A stretch of DNA of 64,000 nucleotides from Strongylocentrotus droebachiensis (lineage: Eukaryota; Echinodermata; Echinoidea; Camarodonta; Strongylocentrotidae). Below the pieces are notes generated by a model. The model did no database searches. It saw only the letters and a list, made by a program, of their open reading frames with translations, and was not told where the DNA came from. Location of the stretch: NCBI GenBank assembly GCA_035222895.1, contig JAVYIG010000864.1, positions 22,501 through 86,500 on the forward strand. Direction: 5' to 3'. Below are positions 49,701-61,452 of the stretch, in pieces (positions within the stretch are counted from its first letter, which is position 1; each line of letters begins with the position of its first letter). The position numbers were made by a program, and so were the translations under genes.

Positions 49701-52201
49701 ATGACAATCCAAAGCTATTTGGAAATGCATATATAGTTGACATGCTATTGAAGATAAAGACATTGCTAATTATGCCCTGTCAGCAATACAAGAAGAAAAT
49801 ATCATAATCATTATCAGATTATTGTAATCATTGTAAAGTCATAAATGTTAATGAATGAGTAAAGATTATTTTGACAGTATATGTATTTTGATGCTACGTG
49901 GTATTGGTCCCTTTGTTTTTACAGTCATAACAAATTCAGTCCAAGAAAATTCCAGTACTTTACCCACATAAGATATGTTCGAGACATACAAGACATTGAG
50001 GATTGATCGTAATTAGGCAATGCGCTAGGTATTGACAAGTGATATTGCCTAAGAGTAGATTCCGTGAAATTCTTTGCGATTGTGTTCCGAACAAAAACAG
50101 TTTTGAGCGATTTCCACTCTTTCTTTAAAAAAAATATTATATTATCAATTTTTAATCCTCAATAATCAGGGAACATCAGTTCGATTCCGACGAAAGAAGT
50201 CCTTTTTCGACCTTTTTTGAAGTCAAAACCCTACTATAGAAAAGCAGACAAAACCATGACTCCACGGGTGAAAAGTGACATCTTTCACCTCATCTTACAG
50301 AATCACGGGCAGTTTCTTGATGACAGCTGGCGCGCTAGCGTCTGGATTTCAGGAGAGATGCTGTCCGGATGAAAATGGTGTCCGCCCCACTCCTCATCGC
50401 GCCCCAAGCATTGACTCGCGTTTACGAGGGTGTTGCAAGGTGATGGGAGGATGGAAGTGCCTTTGCTCGGGGCATCTCTGGTGAAGATGATCTTGTATAT
50501 CCATAATTAGAAATAGTGAAATTAACTATGAAAGAAATGTAAAGAAGATGATGAAAAATAACTAATGGGGATAGGAAGAATATAAAGAAAAGCAGATCAA
50601 AAAGAAAAGAAGAATAAAGAATTGCATTTACAGGGGCAAGGCAACTTACAAGAATAAGAAGACATGAGAAATACGAAAGAAATATGTATTTTGACGCCTA
50701 ATATGAAAGCTACGAAGAAAATAACCGATGCAATTTACCGTAGAAGATTTCAGGGTATTAACAAAACAGAGACTGAGAGAAATAGAGTGACAACAATCAG
50801 AAGGAAATGAAATAACATGATCAAGATGAACAAAAAATGAACGACTTCATAGAAGATAGGACATTTAACCCATCTAAAGAAGTATACGAAAAACATCGTG
50901 TTCTCTAACACTCCGATGTGCTGAAAACACGTGTCTCCCGTCATTGCCAAACGCATTTCGGACAAAATCTTCGCAGAACGACCACGAAATTCTCTATCAA
51001 ACGTAACAGAAAACCGATACTAGCATTAACAGCTCTCCCTCTCTATTCACATCTTTCGTCCCTTCCCTCTTCAGTGACGATACAGGGGCTAATTTGCTCA
51101 ACAGAATTGCTAATTCAATTCAATTATCTGGTGTCAGATCTCATCTCAGCTCCATGCCAATGTATTTTTATGACTACTTTGAAGGAAAAAAAGGGCATAA
51201 TCCGGGTCTCGGATTTCTCTGAGTTACCATCCTGCCCCTGCCCGTCGATTTTTAATTTAAGCGGGTGTGAATACTCGAATCGGGTGATGGGGAGAGGCAG
51301 GCGAGAGCGAACGTTGATATCCGATACTGTATCACTTACCCTGGTCGTGGAACAGACTTGAATCTCACCAACTCCCGCGTTTGAGAGGTGCATAAAACGA
51401 AAGTAGACGCGATTTCAAGAAGCACTACAGGTTATGAGCGGAAGGGAGTTTTATTAAGCGTTGAAAGAAATCCTTCTGTGAATTTACCGTCAGGGAACAT
51501 TGATTTCTTACTGATTGTCACGATTGAATTGTACTCATTCAGAGTTGTTTATTTGCCTTGGTTTTATGGTGAATGAGCTGGGACTTAGAATGAAGAGTAA
51601 TGTGACGAGCATATGCACACCTTCGTTACTGTATCTAAAGAAACATGAACGTTGTCGCTTTAAATTGTTTTACTGTGACAGTCCCGTATGAGAACAACAA
51701 AAGTTTGCAAAAAAGAAAAGTAAATTCCGGTGACTGAATTTGTCGATATTTAGTTTCCATTAGTAGACAGATGTCTAAAGAATGATGGGAAAAGGAGTTC
51801 GAATTATAAATCCATCCAATTAAAGCAACACATATCAATTGCTTATTCATCACGATTTTGAAGTTATTCTCTTTATCGGGAAATTCCCTCGAACATACCG
51901 TGTGATGAAGCAATTTTAGACAAATTTATAATACATAACGTGATATTTTAAATCCATCGCGTAAAGCTATTTTCCCCTTGCAATTGAAGTCATGCGAAAG
52001 AAGATGACGACTTCATTTCAATTCCAACGTTTATTCACCAAGGCATGACTTAGACACCCCTATGAAGTCAAAGAGTCTAGCTAATTATCACCGACGTGTC
52101 ATTTGAAACTATTACAAACTAAGCCCTGGGGCTGTGATACAACACGACATGACTAGATGAATCGAGCAGGGATAAAGCGTACCCCTCTTTGTCTTAATAA
52201 T

Positions 52202-54106
52202 AGTCAATCCAGTCAAATCTCTTAACGTGTTCCATCCTTGTTCTATTATAACATTCATTCGATTATATTTATTTGTGGCCTTAAAAATTAAACATTCGTA
52301 CAGTTTCCTTCATTTGACTATCAGTAGTAGAAGTAGAATTATCAGAAGGAGGAGGCAATGTAGTAATGGAAGTATAAGCAGTATAATGAGTAGAAGTAGA
52401 AGTAGAAGCAGAATTAAAATTAGAAGTAGAAGTAGAAGTAGAAGTAGAAGTAGAAGTAAAAGTAGAAGTAGAAGTAGAAGTAGAAGTAGAAGTAGAAGTA
52501 GAAGTAGAAGTAAAAGTAAAAGTAGAAGTAGAAGTAGAAGTAGAAGTAGAAGTAGAAGTAGAAGTAGAAGTAGAAGTAGAAGTAGAAGTAGAATTAAAAT
52601 TAGAAGTAGAAGTAGAAGTAGAAGTAGAAGTAGAAGTAGAAGTAGAAGTAAAAGTAGAAGTAGAAGGAGTCAATTTAGTTAAACCTCTTTACTTGTTCTA
52701 TCCTTGTTCTATTATAACATTCATTCGATTATATTTATTGTTGCCTTAAAAAAAACAACATTCGTACAGTTTCCTTCATTTGACTATCAGTAGTAGATGT
52801 AGAAGTATCAGAAGGGGGAAACGATGTTGTGGTAGTATTGGCAGTATAATGAGTAGAAGTAGAAGTAGAAGCAGAATTAAAATTAGAAGTAGAAGTAGAA
52901 GTAGAAGTAGAAGGAGAAGTAGAAGTAAAAGTAGAAGTAGAAGTAGAAGTAGAAGTAGAAGTAGAAGTAGAAGTTTAACTAGAACTAGATGTAGCAGTAG
53001 TAATGGAAGTAGAAGTACCAGTAGTAATTGAGGTATACGTAGAAGTAGTCAATTTAGTAAAAACCTCTTAACTTGTTCTTTCCTTGTTCTATTATAAAGG
53101 GGGATGCAATGTAGTGGTTTTAGTAGCAGTAGCGGTAGACTAAGAGTAGTATTGGAAGTATAAGGAGAAGAAGTAGAAGTATAATTACAAATAGAAGTAG
53201 AAGTAAAAGCAGACGAAGAAGTAGAAGTAGAATTAGAAGTAGAAGTAGAAGTAGAAGTAGAAGTAGAAGTAGAAGTAGAAGTAGAAGTAAAAGTAGAAGT
53301 AGAAGTAGAAGTAGAAGTAGAAGTAAAAGTAGAAGTAAAAGTAGAAGTAGAAGTAGAAGTAGTCAATTTAGTCAAACCTCTTAACATATTCTATCCTTTT
53401 TGTATTATAACATTCTTTTGATTGTATTTATTTGGTGCCTTAAAAATTTAACATTCGTACAGTTTCCTTCATTTGACTATCAGTAGTAGATGTAGAAGTA
53501 TCAGAAGGGGGGAAGCAATGTAGTGGTAAGAGTGGCAGTAGGAGTAGACGTAGATGTAGGAACGGAAGTATAAAGAGTAGAAATAGGAGTAGTAATGGAA
53601 GTAGAAGTAGAACTAGATGTAGCAGTAGTAATGGAAGTAGAAGTACCAGTAGTAATTGAATTAGATGTAGAAGTTGAAGTAGAAGTAGAAGTAGAATTAG
53701 AAGTAGCAGTAGCAGTAGAAGTAGAAGTAGCCATACAAGTAGAAGTAGAAGTAGAAGTAGAAGTAGAAGTAGATTTAAAAGTAGGAGTATATAAGTAGCA
53801 GTAGAAGAAATATTAAAAGTAGAAGTAGAATTAGACGTAAAAGAAGAAGTAAAAGTAGAAGTAGCAGTTGAAGTAGAAGAAGAAGTAAAAGTAGAAGTAG
53901 AAGAAGAAGTAGAAGTAGAAGAAGAAGTAGAAGTAGAAATAGAAGTAGCAGTAGAATTAGAATTCGAAGTAGAAGTGGAAGTCATGTAGAATTCGAAGTA
54001 GAAGTATAGAAGAAGAAGTAAAAGTTGAATTAAATGTAGAAGTATAAAATAGAAGTAGGGGTAGGAGTAGAAGTAGAAATAATAGAAATAGAAGTAGAAG
54101 TAAGTA
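52202..54106. repeat. Composite satellite: GAAGTA hexanucleotide arrays in higher-order units
   Basis: Four units begin at about 52202, 52668, 53047 and 53361 with a unique segment (AGTCAATTTAGTCAAACCTC and variants, then TTGTTCTATTATAACATTC) and continue into (GAAGTA)n. Units 1, 2 and 4 also share TTTGACTATCAGTAGTAGA; unit 3 has lost that part. The last unit is long and more diverged and ends where a TTAA element begins. In translation it gives Arg-Ser strings that mimic an SR protein. Confidence 0.92.
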
Positions 54107-54110
54107 TTAA

Positions 54111-54645
54111 AGGTACTATGTCCCTTTTGCAGCCAACCTCAAATTATGTAGAACTTTGCAGGAACTATGAATATGTCATGTATGTCCTATCTGTGAAATT
54201 GTAACTTTTGCAGTGTCCTAATATTCAAATTATGCAAAGAAATCTGTTTACTTGCTAGACTTCATTGTCAGACACTATTGAGTGACTGTCTGGCTTTTTT
54301 TTCTTCTTAGGTAATAACATACATAAAATGAGCTGTAAATGGTACATAAACATAATTTGTCTACATCAATAACCCACTTCTCGTGATGGCCAAATTAAAC
54401 TGATTGAATCTTTGCACAGCATAAAACGTATTACCATTCGGTATAATGTTCTGAAAATCAAGACTATTACATATTGGCTCTATAGCTCCTAAGTCGATTT
54501 GACAACTAATAGTCATTATTTTCCCGCTTAAAGACATTCTCAAGCCCCACCTTTTTTAGGCAAGTTCTAAATTAGTATTATCTTTCAAATGCCGTTGGAA
54601 TTTAACCTTTTCATTCTTTTGGCCTGCAAATGGGACATAGTACCT
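54111..54645. mobile_element. TTAA-flanked inverted-repeat element at the end of the hexanucleotide satellite
   Basis: TTAA at 54107-54110 and 54646-54649. The ends are AGGTACTATGTCCC and its perfect reverse complement, followed by GCAG/CTGC similarity a few bases inside. It is 535 bp, and no convincing coding frame was seen. Confidence 0.72.
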
Positions 54646-54801
54646 TTAATGATTGGGATTCAGTATTCTCGAAATTTCAAGATTTTTATAGCAAAACATG
54701 AGATAATCACTGTCAGAAGTGAACAACTCTTTTAGTGCACGGCGGCACCATTATTTTCACATTTTCAAAGAAATGGGAGGCTATCGAGGGCCTAAACCTG
54801 A

Positions 54802-54822
54802 GGGGGAGGGGGGGGGGGGGGG
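54802..54822 (+). repeat. Poly-G run between two TTAA elements
   Basis: Twenty-one bases of G with one A. Confidence 0.85.
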
Positions 54823-54874
54823 ACTCATAATTGCCCATCACCATCCAATACCCATTTGCCTCCCCTGCGCTTAA

Positions 54875-55523
54875 AGGAAACCTCACCACAATACATAATT
54901 TTAGTTATTCTGGAAGATTTCTTGTATTCTTGCCCATTAATCTACAGGATTCTCTACCACAGTGTATAAAGGAAGATATTCTTAGCAAATTGTACAGTTT
55001 TCAGGACGACGTGGGAATCGCAATTTTCTTGATATCGTGACGTACTACGCAAAGTTGTTTTTCGATAGAATCTATTCAAAATCGTGGATGCTTCCTTCCC
55101 AGGTGGTGTGGTGATGAAGCATTTCATTCAACCACTATACAATCCTTTGTACCACAATTGCCAGTACGTAAATTCCATAAATAAGTTGATGTTCTTTTGG
55201 TGGTAAGGTTTCGCATAAATGAAATAGATTTGTAAGCTTTAATATTTTTTAAATAAATGAGTTACAGTAATATTCTTGTTACCCTGTGGTAATTTTACAC
55301 CAAAAACATTTTAAAATCTTTCTCAGCTACAATTTTCCCTCATTTAAAAGTAAAGGTTTTGTCATGGAATTACAAAGTATTTCCAACTAAAGGCTTGGTG
55401 CATGATACATGTACAAGTTCGCCTATGGCTACGTTATGCTAACATGCATTACATCATTCCAAAAATATTTGTATTATACATCTCTAATACACTTATTTCT
55501 TTAGATTTTGTTATAGGTTTCCT
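54875..55523. mobile_element. TTAA-flanked inverted-repeat element
   Basis: TTAA at 54871-54874 and 55524-55527, with terminal inverted repeat AGGAAACCT at both ends. It is 649 bp and non-coding, and lies only about 225 bp beyond the previous TTAA element. Confidence 0.6.
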
Positions 55524-55527
55524 TTAA

Positions 55528-58500
55528 TGATTCTAACATTCCTTCGACGTACGTTTATTGAAGTATTTTAGTTCAAGATATTAAAATGTAACAAATGGTC
55601 TGAATAAAATAAGATTCATGAAATCTAAATTTCATATGAACATTCACAGTCGAGAGCGCACTGTCACCACCTCATTGCTCTTCAAATCAAGTTGGTTTTA
55701 CCTTCACACATGGTACCGTTTGTAATGAGTAACGAGTTTCACATCAAAATTGCTGTGAAGAATTTAATAGAAGTGCTTTACACAGATGACTACACAGAAC
55801 GGTCTTTGCACCGATGGCTTAATATTCAGCGTTCTCATTTATACAGATGAATGATTTTTCTTCTGTCTTTCTAATATAATTTTTTGAATTTGAAATTGCG
55901 CTAAGTTCACAAAACTTTGATAATGTGCTGCTCTCGTAGATCGTTTATTTCAGAGTTGAAACAAAACATTGATCTCGCGGTGAAAAATACTGAAGGATGA
56001 GCTATAGAACCTGCATTTTGATAGTAATCATCGCTTTTTTATGGAAAAGATATTTTTTTTCTCTGATACTCATATATTCTCATTTCTCGAGAGATTCACA
56101 CTTTGAAGATACAGTTAATTACAATGAACAGGCTATTAACTTTAACCTCTAGGTCTTTTTTTAACGTCCATTCCTATATTTCTTATCTAAATATGTCATC
56201 TATTATATAAATCTAATCGTTCAATTCCGTTTGTCTTTTATCAAAGAAATCGCTGATAGGATGGTTGTTTAGCTAAAATCACAGGCCTAGGGCGACCTAG
56301 AAACGCTGTATGAGTCTGACGTCGATGTACTTTTTAATGCAAAATAATTGGACATATTTTGGCATGAATCTTTCAGGCAAACTCCATGAAAAATTCAGGG
56401 CCTCCCGAGACAGGGACGGCAGTGAATCGCCGCATCCTTTCCCCGGTAGGATTCCATCGAGCCCTTCGTACGTTCCTGACTTCTTATTAAACCTCACGTT
56501 AATTGATAAATCACCTTCTATTCTCTGCTATCCCGAAGCACCTGTCAGGGATGAAATACGACCCGAAGCCCAACAATTATACGAAGATAAATCCAGCTCA
56601 GGTACAAGCCATTCAAGGTCGCCCCCTCATTGAATTGGCGACAGAAAGGAAAAACAATAAAACGCCTAAATAGCGTCTAAATGATGATTTTCGATTGACC
56701 TTCACTCGTTTGAAAGCTAGACGGAGCAAACAGGTGTTTCTTTGGAGCCAGAGCTTGTTTCATCCGTTTTGTTTTCATAACTAATAAATAATTATCACGT
56801 CCTGTGAGTCTCCTAATTCATCATCGAGATTAATTATGATCGGCTTGTGATCATTGCGCGCAGTGGATTTAAAGCTATACTATATGAGGCCATACTAAAT
56901 GAAAAAGGGGTAGGTATTTTGACAATTACCGCTACACTCATATTGGGAGAAAGCTAATTTGAAGTATGTTGTTGTAGTCGTTTTGTTGGGAGATTTCTTG
57001 TTGAACAAAATTACGATTGTTTCTTTATTTTTTAGCTTGTCCAACTTTAGCTCTATATGTTCCTCTTATTTTCTCTCTCCTTTGGTCTATTTTGCTCATA
57101 CTCACACACACTGGCGCACGCACACACGCTCATACTTTCAGAACATTCGTTATTATGGGCCAAAGTTATTGTAATTTTCATGGTTGAAAACCGCTTTCTT
57201 CCTGGCAACATTAAGGTAACATTTACATTTTAGCACGTAGTCGGATATGACCATTAAAAATCGATCAAAAACAAGAAAATTCATGAGCAGTAAAATATTA
57301 GGTTTCACGTCAAAGCTTTCATCTTTAAACGGCATATCAACACCTTTTTAAAATTCTACGACATATTATCAGAACGAGAAATGATCCTTAGTAACCTTGA
57401 AAATGAATGACCCATGCTCGTCCCTTATCATTCTCCTCCCTTCTCCACTAAGTATACGTTAAGAAAGCATGTGAACTTGCATGCTTATGACTAGACCCCA
57501 TGGTTTCTTAATGTCGCTATTCCCCTCCGCGGTCCAACCCGGTAACAAGAAGAATTCGGCGCCATTAACACTGATTGCCAGGCGAAGCATGAGAACTATT
57601 TTTCCTCTCTCACCCCTCAAGTCTTTGCCAACCGATTCTGTATCCATCAAGGAGTTAGCAAGACAACAAAGTTTGCTCCTTGGAAGCAATATCAATTAGT
57701 TCGCTTACACTTCTGCTTGAGCTACGCATTACAGGATTCAAATTGAATTTCAACGCAGAAGGAGTCCCTAGGTACCTTGCCATGCCGCTTGACTTGCCCG
57801 CGGTATTGGCCATTCATCCCGAAGAAATTGGCGAGAGTAAGGGAGAGACGAGCGAAAAATTCGGTAATAGCATTGAGCTTACAGCGACGAAAAAGGGATT
57901 CTATAGCCTGACCCGTAATTTGATTAATATTTTATTGCTACGGGAGAGATTTACGTCGCTAATTTCATTAAATGATGCCGGATCCGATTTGGAACTCGAT
58001 TTCTCGACGATCAACTTGGGGAAAATCTTGTTGAGATTGGTTGGAAAGACATTCTTTAGAGTTTTCTTTCCTTCTCTCCATCTAAACTCAGCTCTATTCT
58101 AGGCTATGACGGTGGCACGTCAAAGATATTCGGGAAGAAAAGTGGCAGGCACACAATAGAGCCGCGGAATTAGAAGAATCCATTAGGTGAATACGAAACG
58201 GTGGACTCACGGGAGCTGAAATGGTTTTTCGGCGGGAAAATCTTGCCGCACTCAATGCCGGCTGCTTTTCGCACTAATCTGCCCCCGTAAAAATGCATGG
58301 GGGTAAAATAGAAAGCGTGTATAGTTATACCTAATTCATGTACAATGTTTCCCTTGTGACAGAAGGTATTATCAGTCCTTTCGAATCCTTTTTGTCATAA
58401 GGGATTGAAATTCTTTTTTTTTTGTGTGTGGCGGTGCACCCTTTCTTCATGTCAATTGTGCAAATTTGCTTATGGGGGAATTAAAACCCCTCATACTCGA

Positions 58501-59931
58501 TTTGCCAAAAGCTCGATTAAAAGGTAGATATTGGCAGGATTTTGCATTAGAGTTTCAGTGACGCGGTGAATCACTTATCATTTGAAAGGATACGTATTTA
58601 CAATCATTAAGTTATTTTAAGGAAAATCGGGGAAAAATATGAAACAAACATTATTGAGGTAGGTGCCTTAAAATAATACTGCGTATAAATTCGTATATAA
58701 AGAAAACCTCGAAAAAGAAAACGATGCCACCGTATCAAAATTTAAATAACATATATGCTGTGAACGTATGATGTCTGGAGTAATCAAAATCATTGGTAAA
58801 TCTCCTTATAAACACATATTTCAAAATTCGATTTTTTTTAATTTTTTTTATAAGGACAGTTCCTTTACCTAACTTACTCATCAAGCTAATGGTTTCCGAT
58901 TTAAGAAAAAGTTGAGCTCTTGTCATGCGAATGCATTGTAAAAGGAACGGTGTGGAATCGATCAGAAAAAAGTTGATCATGTAGCATAACTAGCTGCAAG
59001 GTTCTGGAATCATCAAAATGATAAGAAAAGTGACAAACACTGAACACAGAAAGATGTATATGGGACTACACAAACATGTGGCATAAAAATTAGGCCTAAA
59101 TTATTAAGCTGTTCCATGTCATACTTAATTAGAATATGAAGGAATTTGAAGAGCCGGGCTTTTCAGGGAACATTTTATTCTCTGATGTTCTTCCACACTT
59201 GCATAACAACAATGATAACGCTCACAAATTATTTTTCACCTCATCCCATGCAGAACTCAACCTTATCTTTAAGCAAAGGTACACCAGTCATGAGTCAAGA
59301 AAAAAGGTGAGTAAGATATTTAAACGAAAAAAACGCATACATCAACAATGCTTCTATTCAACAAAACATAATAATTTACTTTTCTAGACTGCCTTGAAAA
59401 ATATCTTTCGTGCCTAGTATATATTGGTATATCAATGTTATTAATAATAAACGACATAGCGGGTCAGAAGACAAACGGGTAATAGACCAAGTACACATAA
59501 TCGATTAATACAAGCTGGATAGGGGATATTATATACCTCTTTTTAGAAATCTAGCCATCTGATTGGTCGAAATTGGAGTCGTGATTTTAGCCACTCCCGT
59601 AAAGAAAAAAACAATGCCAGCGATAGTCAATAGTTCATGAGTAAGATTCCCGCAAGATTCAGGGTTAAATAGGGAAAATAGTTAAATTTCCTGCGATCCC
59701 CATTGGTTAACGTGTTTAATTGTCTTTGTGCAAGCTCGGATACCATACAGTGCTCTTTGTCTGCGATTCCCAAATGATTGTAACATTCAGTCATCTTCAC
59801 ATCGAAGATTAACAGACTGTGTCTCAGATTTTCCGCGATGTTTTAACCAATGTTTACTCAAGAAAAGGATAAGGTAAGAAATCTTGGTAAATTTTGTGTG
59901 TCAATTCGGTATTCAAAAGGCATATGACTGC
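55528..59931. other. Upstream intergenic stretch without recognised gene
   Basis: No exon with a recognisable domain was found. Two less AT-rich, repeat-free blocks (about 56290-56800 and 57400-58310) stand out from the surroundings and contain chance-like open frames of 107 and 140 codons on the plus strand. They could be regulatory DNA. A short CA-rich tract is at 57103-57127. Confidence 0.4.
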
Positions 59932-59935
59932 TTAA

Positions 59936-60257
59936 AGGGATCATTAAACAATGTTGTATATGAGTTACACGGTCCTACATGTTACCAGTGTCTGTGATAT
60001 GGTGTAATATTGAAGCCCTAAATATAAAATCGCGCTTCAAAATGATCAAGAAGTGCCTCAAAAAAGTAAAAATCTTTGAGTGACCGGTTTTACCATACTC
60101 GTTTTCCCCAATAGACTGTAGTGTTATGAAAACTGTTCGGCGAACGGTTTTCAAAATTTGTAATTCCTGACTGACCTAAAGGTTTATAATTATCATTGCA
60201 GCATGAGCTAAATCAAGGATTATTTTTAAGGGTCTAATACAAAGTTACCGGATTCCT
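59936..60257. mobile_element. Possible TTAA-flanked element with degenerate ends
   Basis: TTAA at 59932-59935 and 60258-60261. The ends read AGGGATCATT and AGGAATCCGG inward, an imperfect inverted repeat. The match is short, so this could be coincidence. Confidence 0.35.
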
Positions 60258-60609
60258 TTAAATGTTCGAGGCCTGGATGTTGGTTCTCGGGCCGGGCACT
60301 AGAGCCTATAAAACAGCCAGGCCTCTCATGGCAGTCGATATCTCTATACTATTAGCGAATTAAAATGGACCAAATGTCAAAATCTCTCCATTACTCTCTA
60401 TAATCACATGACTTGAATAACGTTAGCTGGGAATATGGAATCCAGAACAACTGCCTGATAAACTTGCCCTTAGGAAAATTATACCCTGACGGGGACTAGA
60501 AGGGATCAGATAACCCCGGTCGACTACCAGCAGCTTCCCCTCATTTCATTACCCCTTCAGAGTGGTCCGAGTATAATCGACATAAGGTTCAAAGAGTATC
60601 CTAGAGGTA

Positions 60610-60930
60610 ATTGTCCGGGGGTAAAAGTCAACGTGAAGCTGTCCTGGGTAGTTGTCCGAAGGGTAGTTACCCAGGAGTAATGGCCCTAATGGTAGTTGCA
60701 TTATTTGTTTGATTTTTCTTTATTTCAAATGTAATAATATTTTGTACAAATTGTCCATTTTATTTATTATCATGATAGTTGTATCTTGTTGGCAATAAAA
60801 ATGAATAAATGAAACGAAATAGAAATATGATCTTTTTGGTCAGCTCCTTGGCGAAATTGGTCCCCATACGGCTGGTTGTCCGGGTAGTGAAAGTGCTGTG
60901 GCTAGTCGTCCTGATGCGGTTTCTGCGACG
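60610..60930. repeat. Degenerate GGTARTTGTCC tandem repeat, interrupted
   Basis: Units such as GTAATTGTCCGGGGGTAA, GGTAGTTGTCCGAAGG, GGTAGTTACCCAGGAG and GGTTGTCCGGGTAG recur at roughly 17-25 bp. The middle is occupied by AT-rich sequence with a retroposon-like tail. Confidence 0.4.
60705..60830 (+). mobile_element. Possible retroposon tail inserted in a GGTAGTTGTCC repeat
   Basis: AT-rich sequence ending GGCAATAAAAATGAATAAATG plus ATGAAACGAAAT-like units interrupts a degenerate repeat of the GGTAGTTGTCC type seen on both sides (60610-60700 and about 60860-60920). Called from shape only. Confidence 0.3.
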
Positions 60931-61299
60931 TTAGATATCTATTGGTGATTTCAGATCGGAGGACATAAAAAAGGACAGCGAATTTAACAAACGTTTCGCT
61001 GTACATACAGTCTCGGATTGCACGCTATGTTCCTTAGCACGTCAAGACACAAGGCAGGGACAGCGAACATGGTTGAATTCACGTGATTCTTATAACCACC
61101 AGTATCACTATAGATCATGCAGAACACAACCTGGCAAAGCGATCTGGAACGTGGAAGGTAGGCTAGGGGGGCAACTTGTTTTTGAGAAGCCCAAAAAACA
61201 CACACACAAACAAACAAATAAGCAAACTAGTAAAATACCAAACAGGAGCTTTTACAATATATTAAGCGTATTACAAAACGTAAGAAGGTTTACCAGAGA

Positions 61300-61452
61300 G
61301 GAGAGGGGGGGAGGGGGCGGAGGATGCACGAGAGAATATGAAGAGAAAGTGGGAGAAAGGGGAGAGAAAAGACAGTGAGAAAGAAAGAGAGAAAAGAGAG
61401 AGAGAAAAAAGAGAAAAAGAAAGAGAGAGAGAGAGAGAAAGAGAAAGAGAGA
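61300..61452 (+). repeat. GA/GGA/GAAA purine tract
   Basis: Purine-only or nearly so on the plus strand: GGGAGG, then GAAAGAGAGA-type units. Confidence 0.88.

Noticed and set aside
50918-51361. 147-codon plus-strand frame
   Set aside because: No recognisable domain or splice context; similar length frames occur by chance in 64 kb.
52227-52682. Arg-Ser rich frame resembling an SR splicing factor
   Set aside because: It is the translation of the GAAGTA hexanucleotide satellite; the other strand gives Thr-Ser strings, and there is no RNA-binding domain.
57680-58102. 140-codon plus-strand frame
   Set aside because: Composition is not distinctive and no family resemblance was found; kept only as part of a candidate regulatory block.
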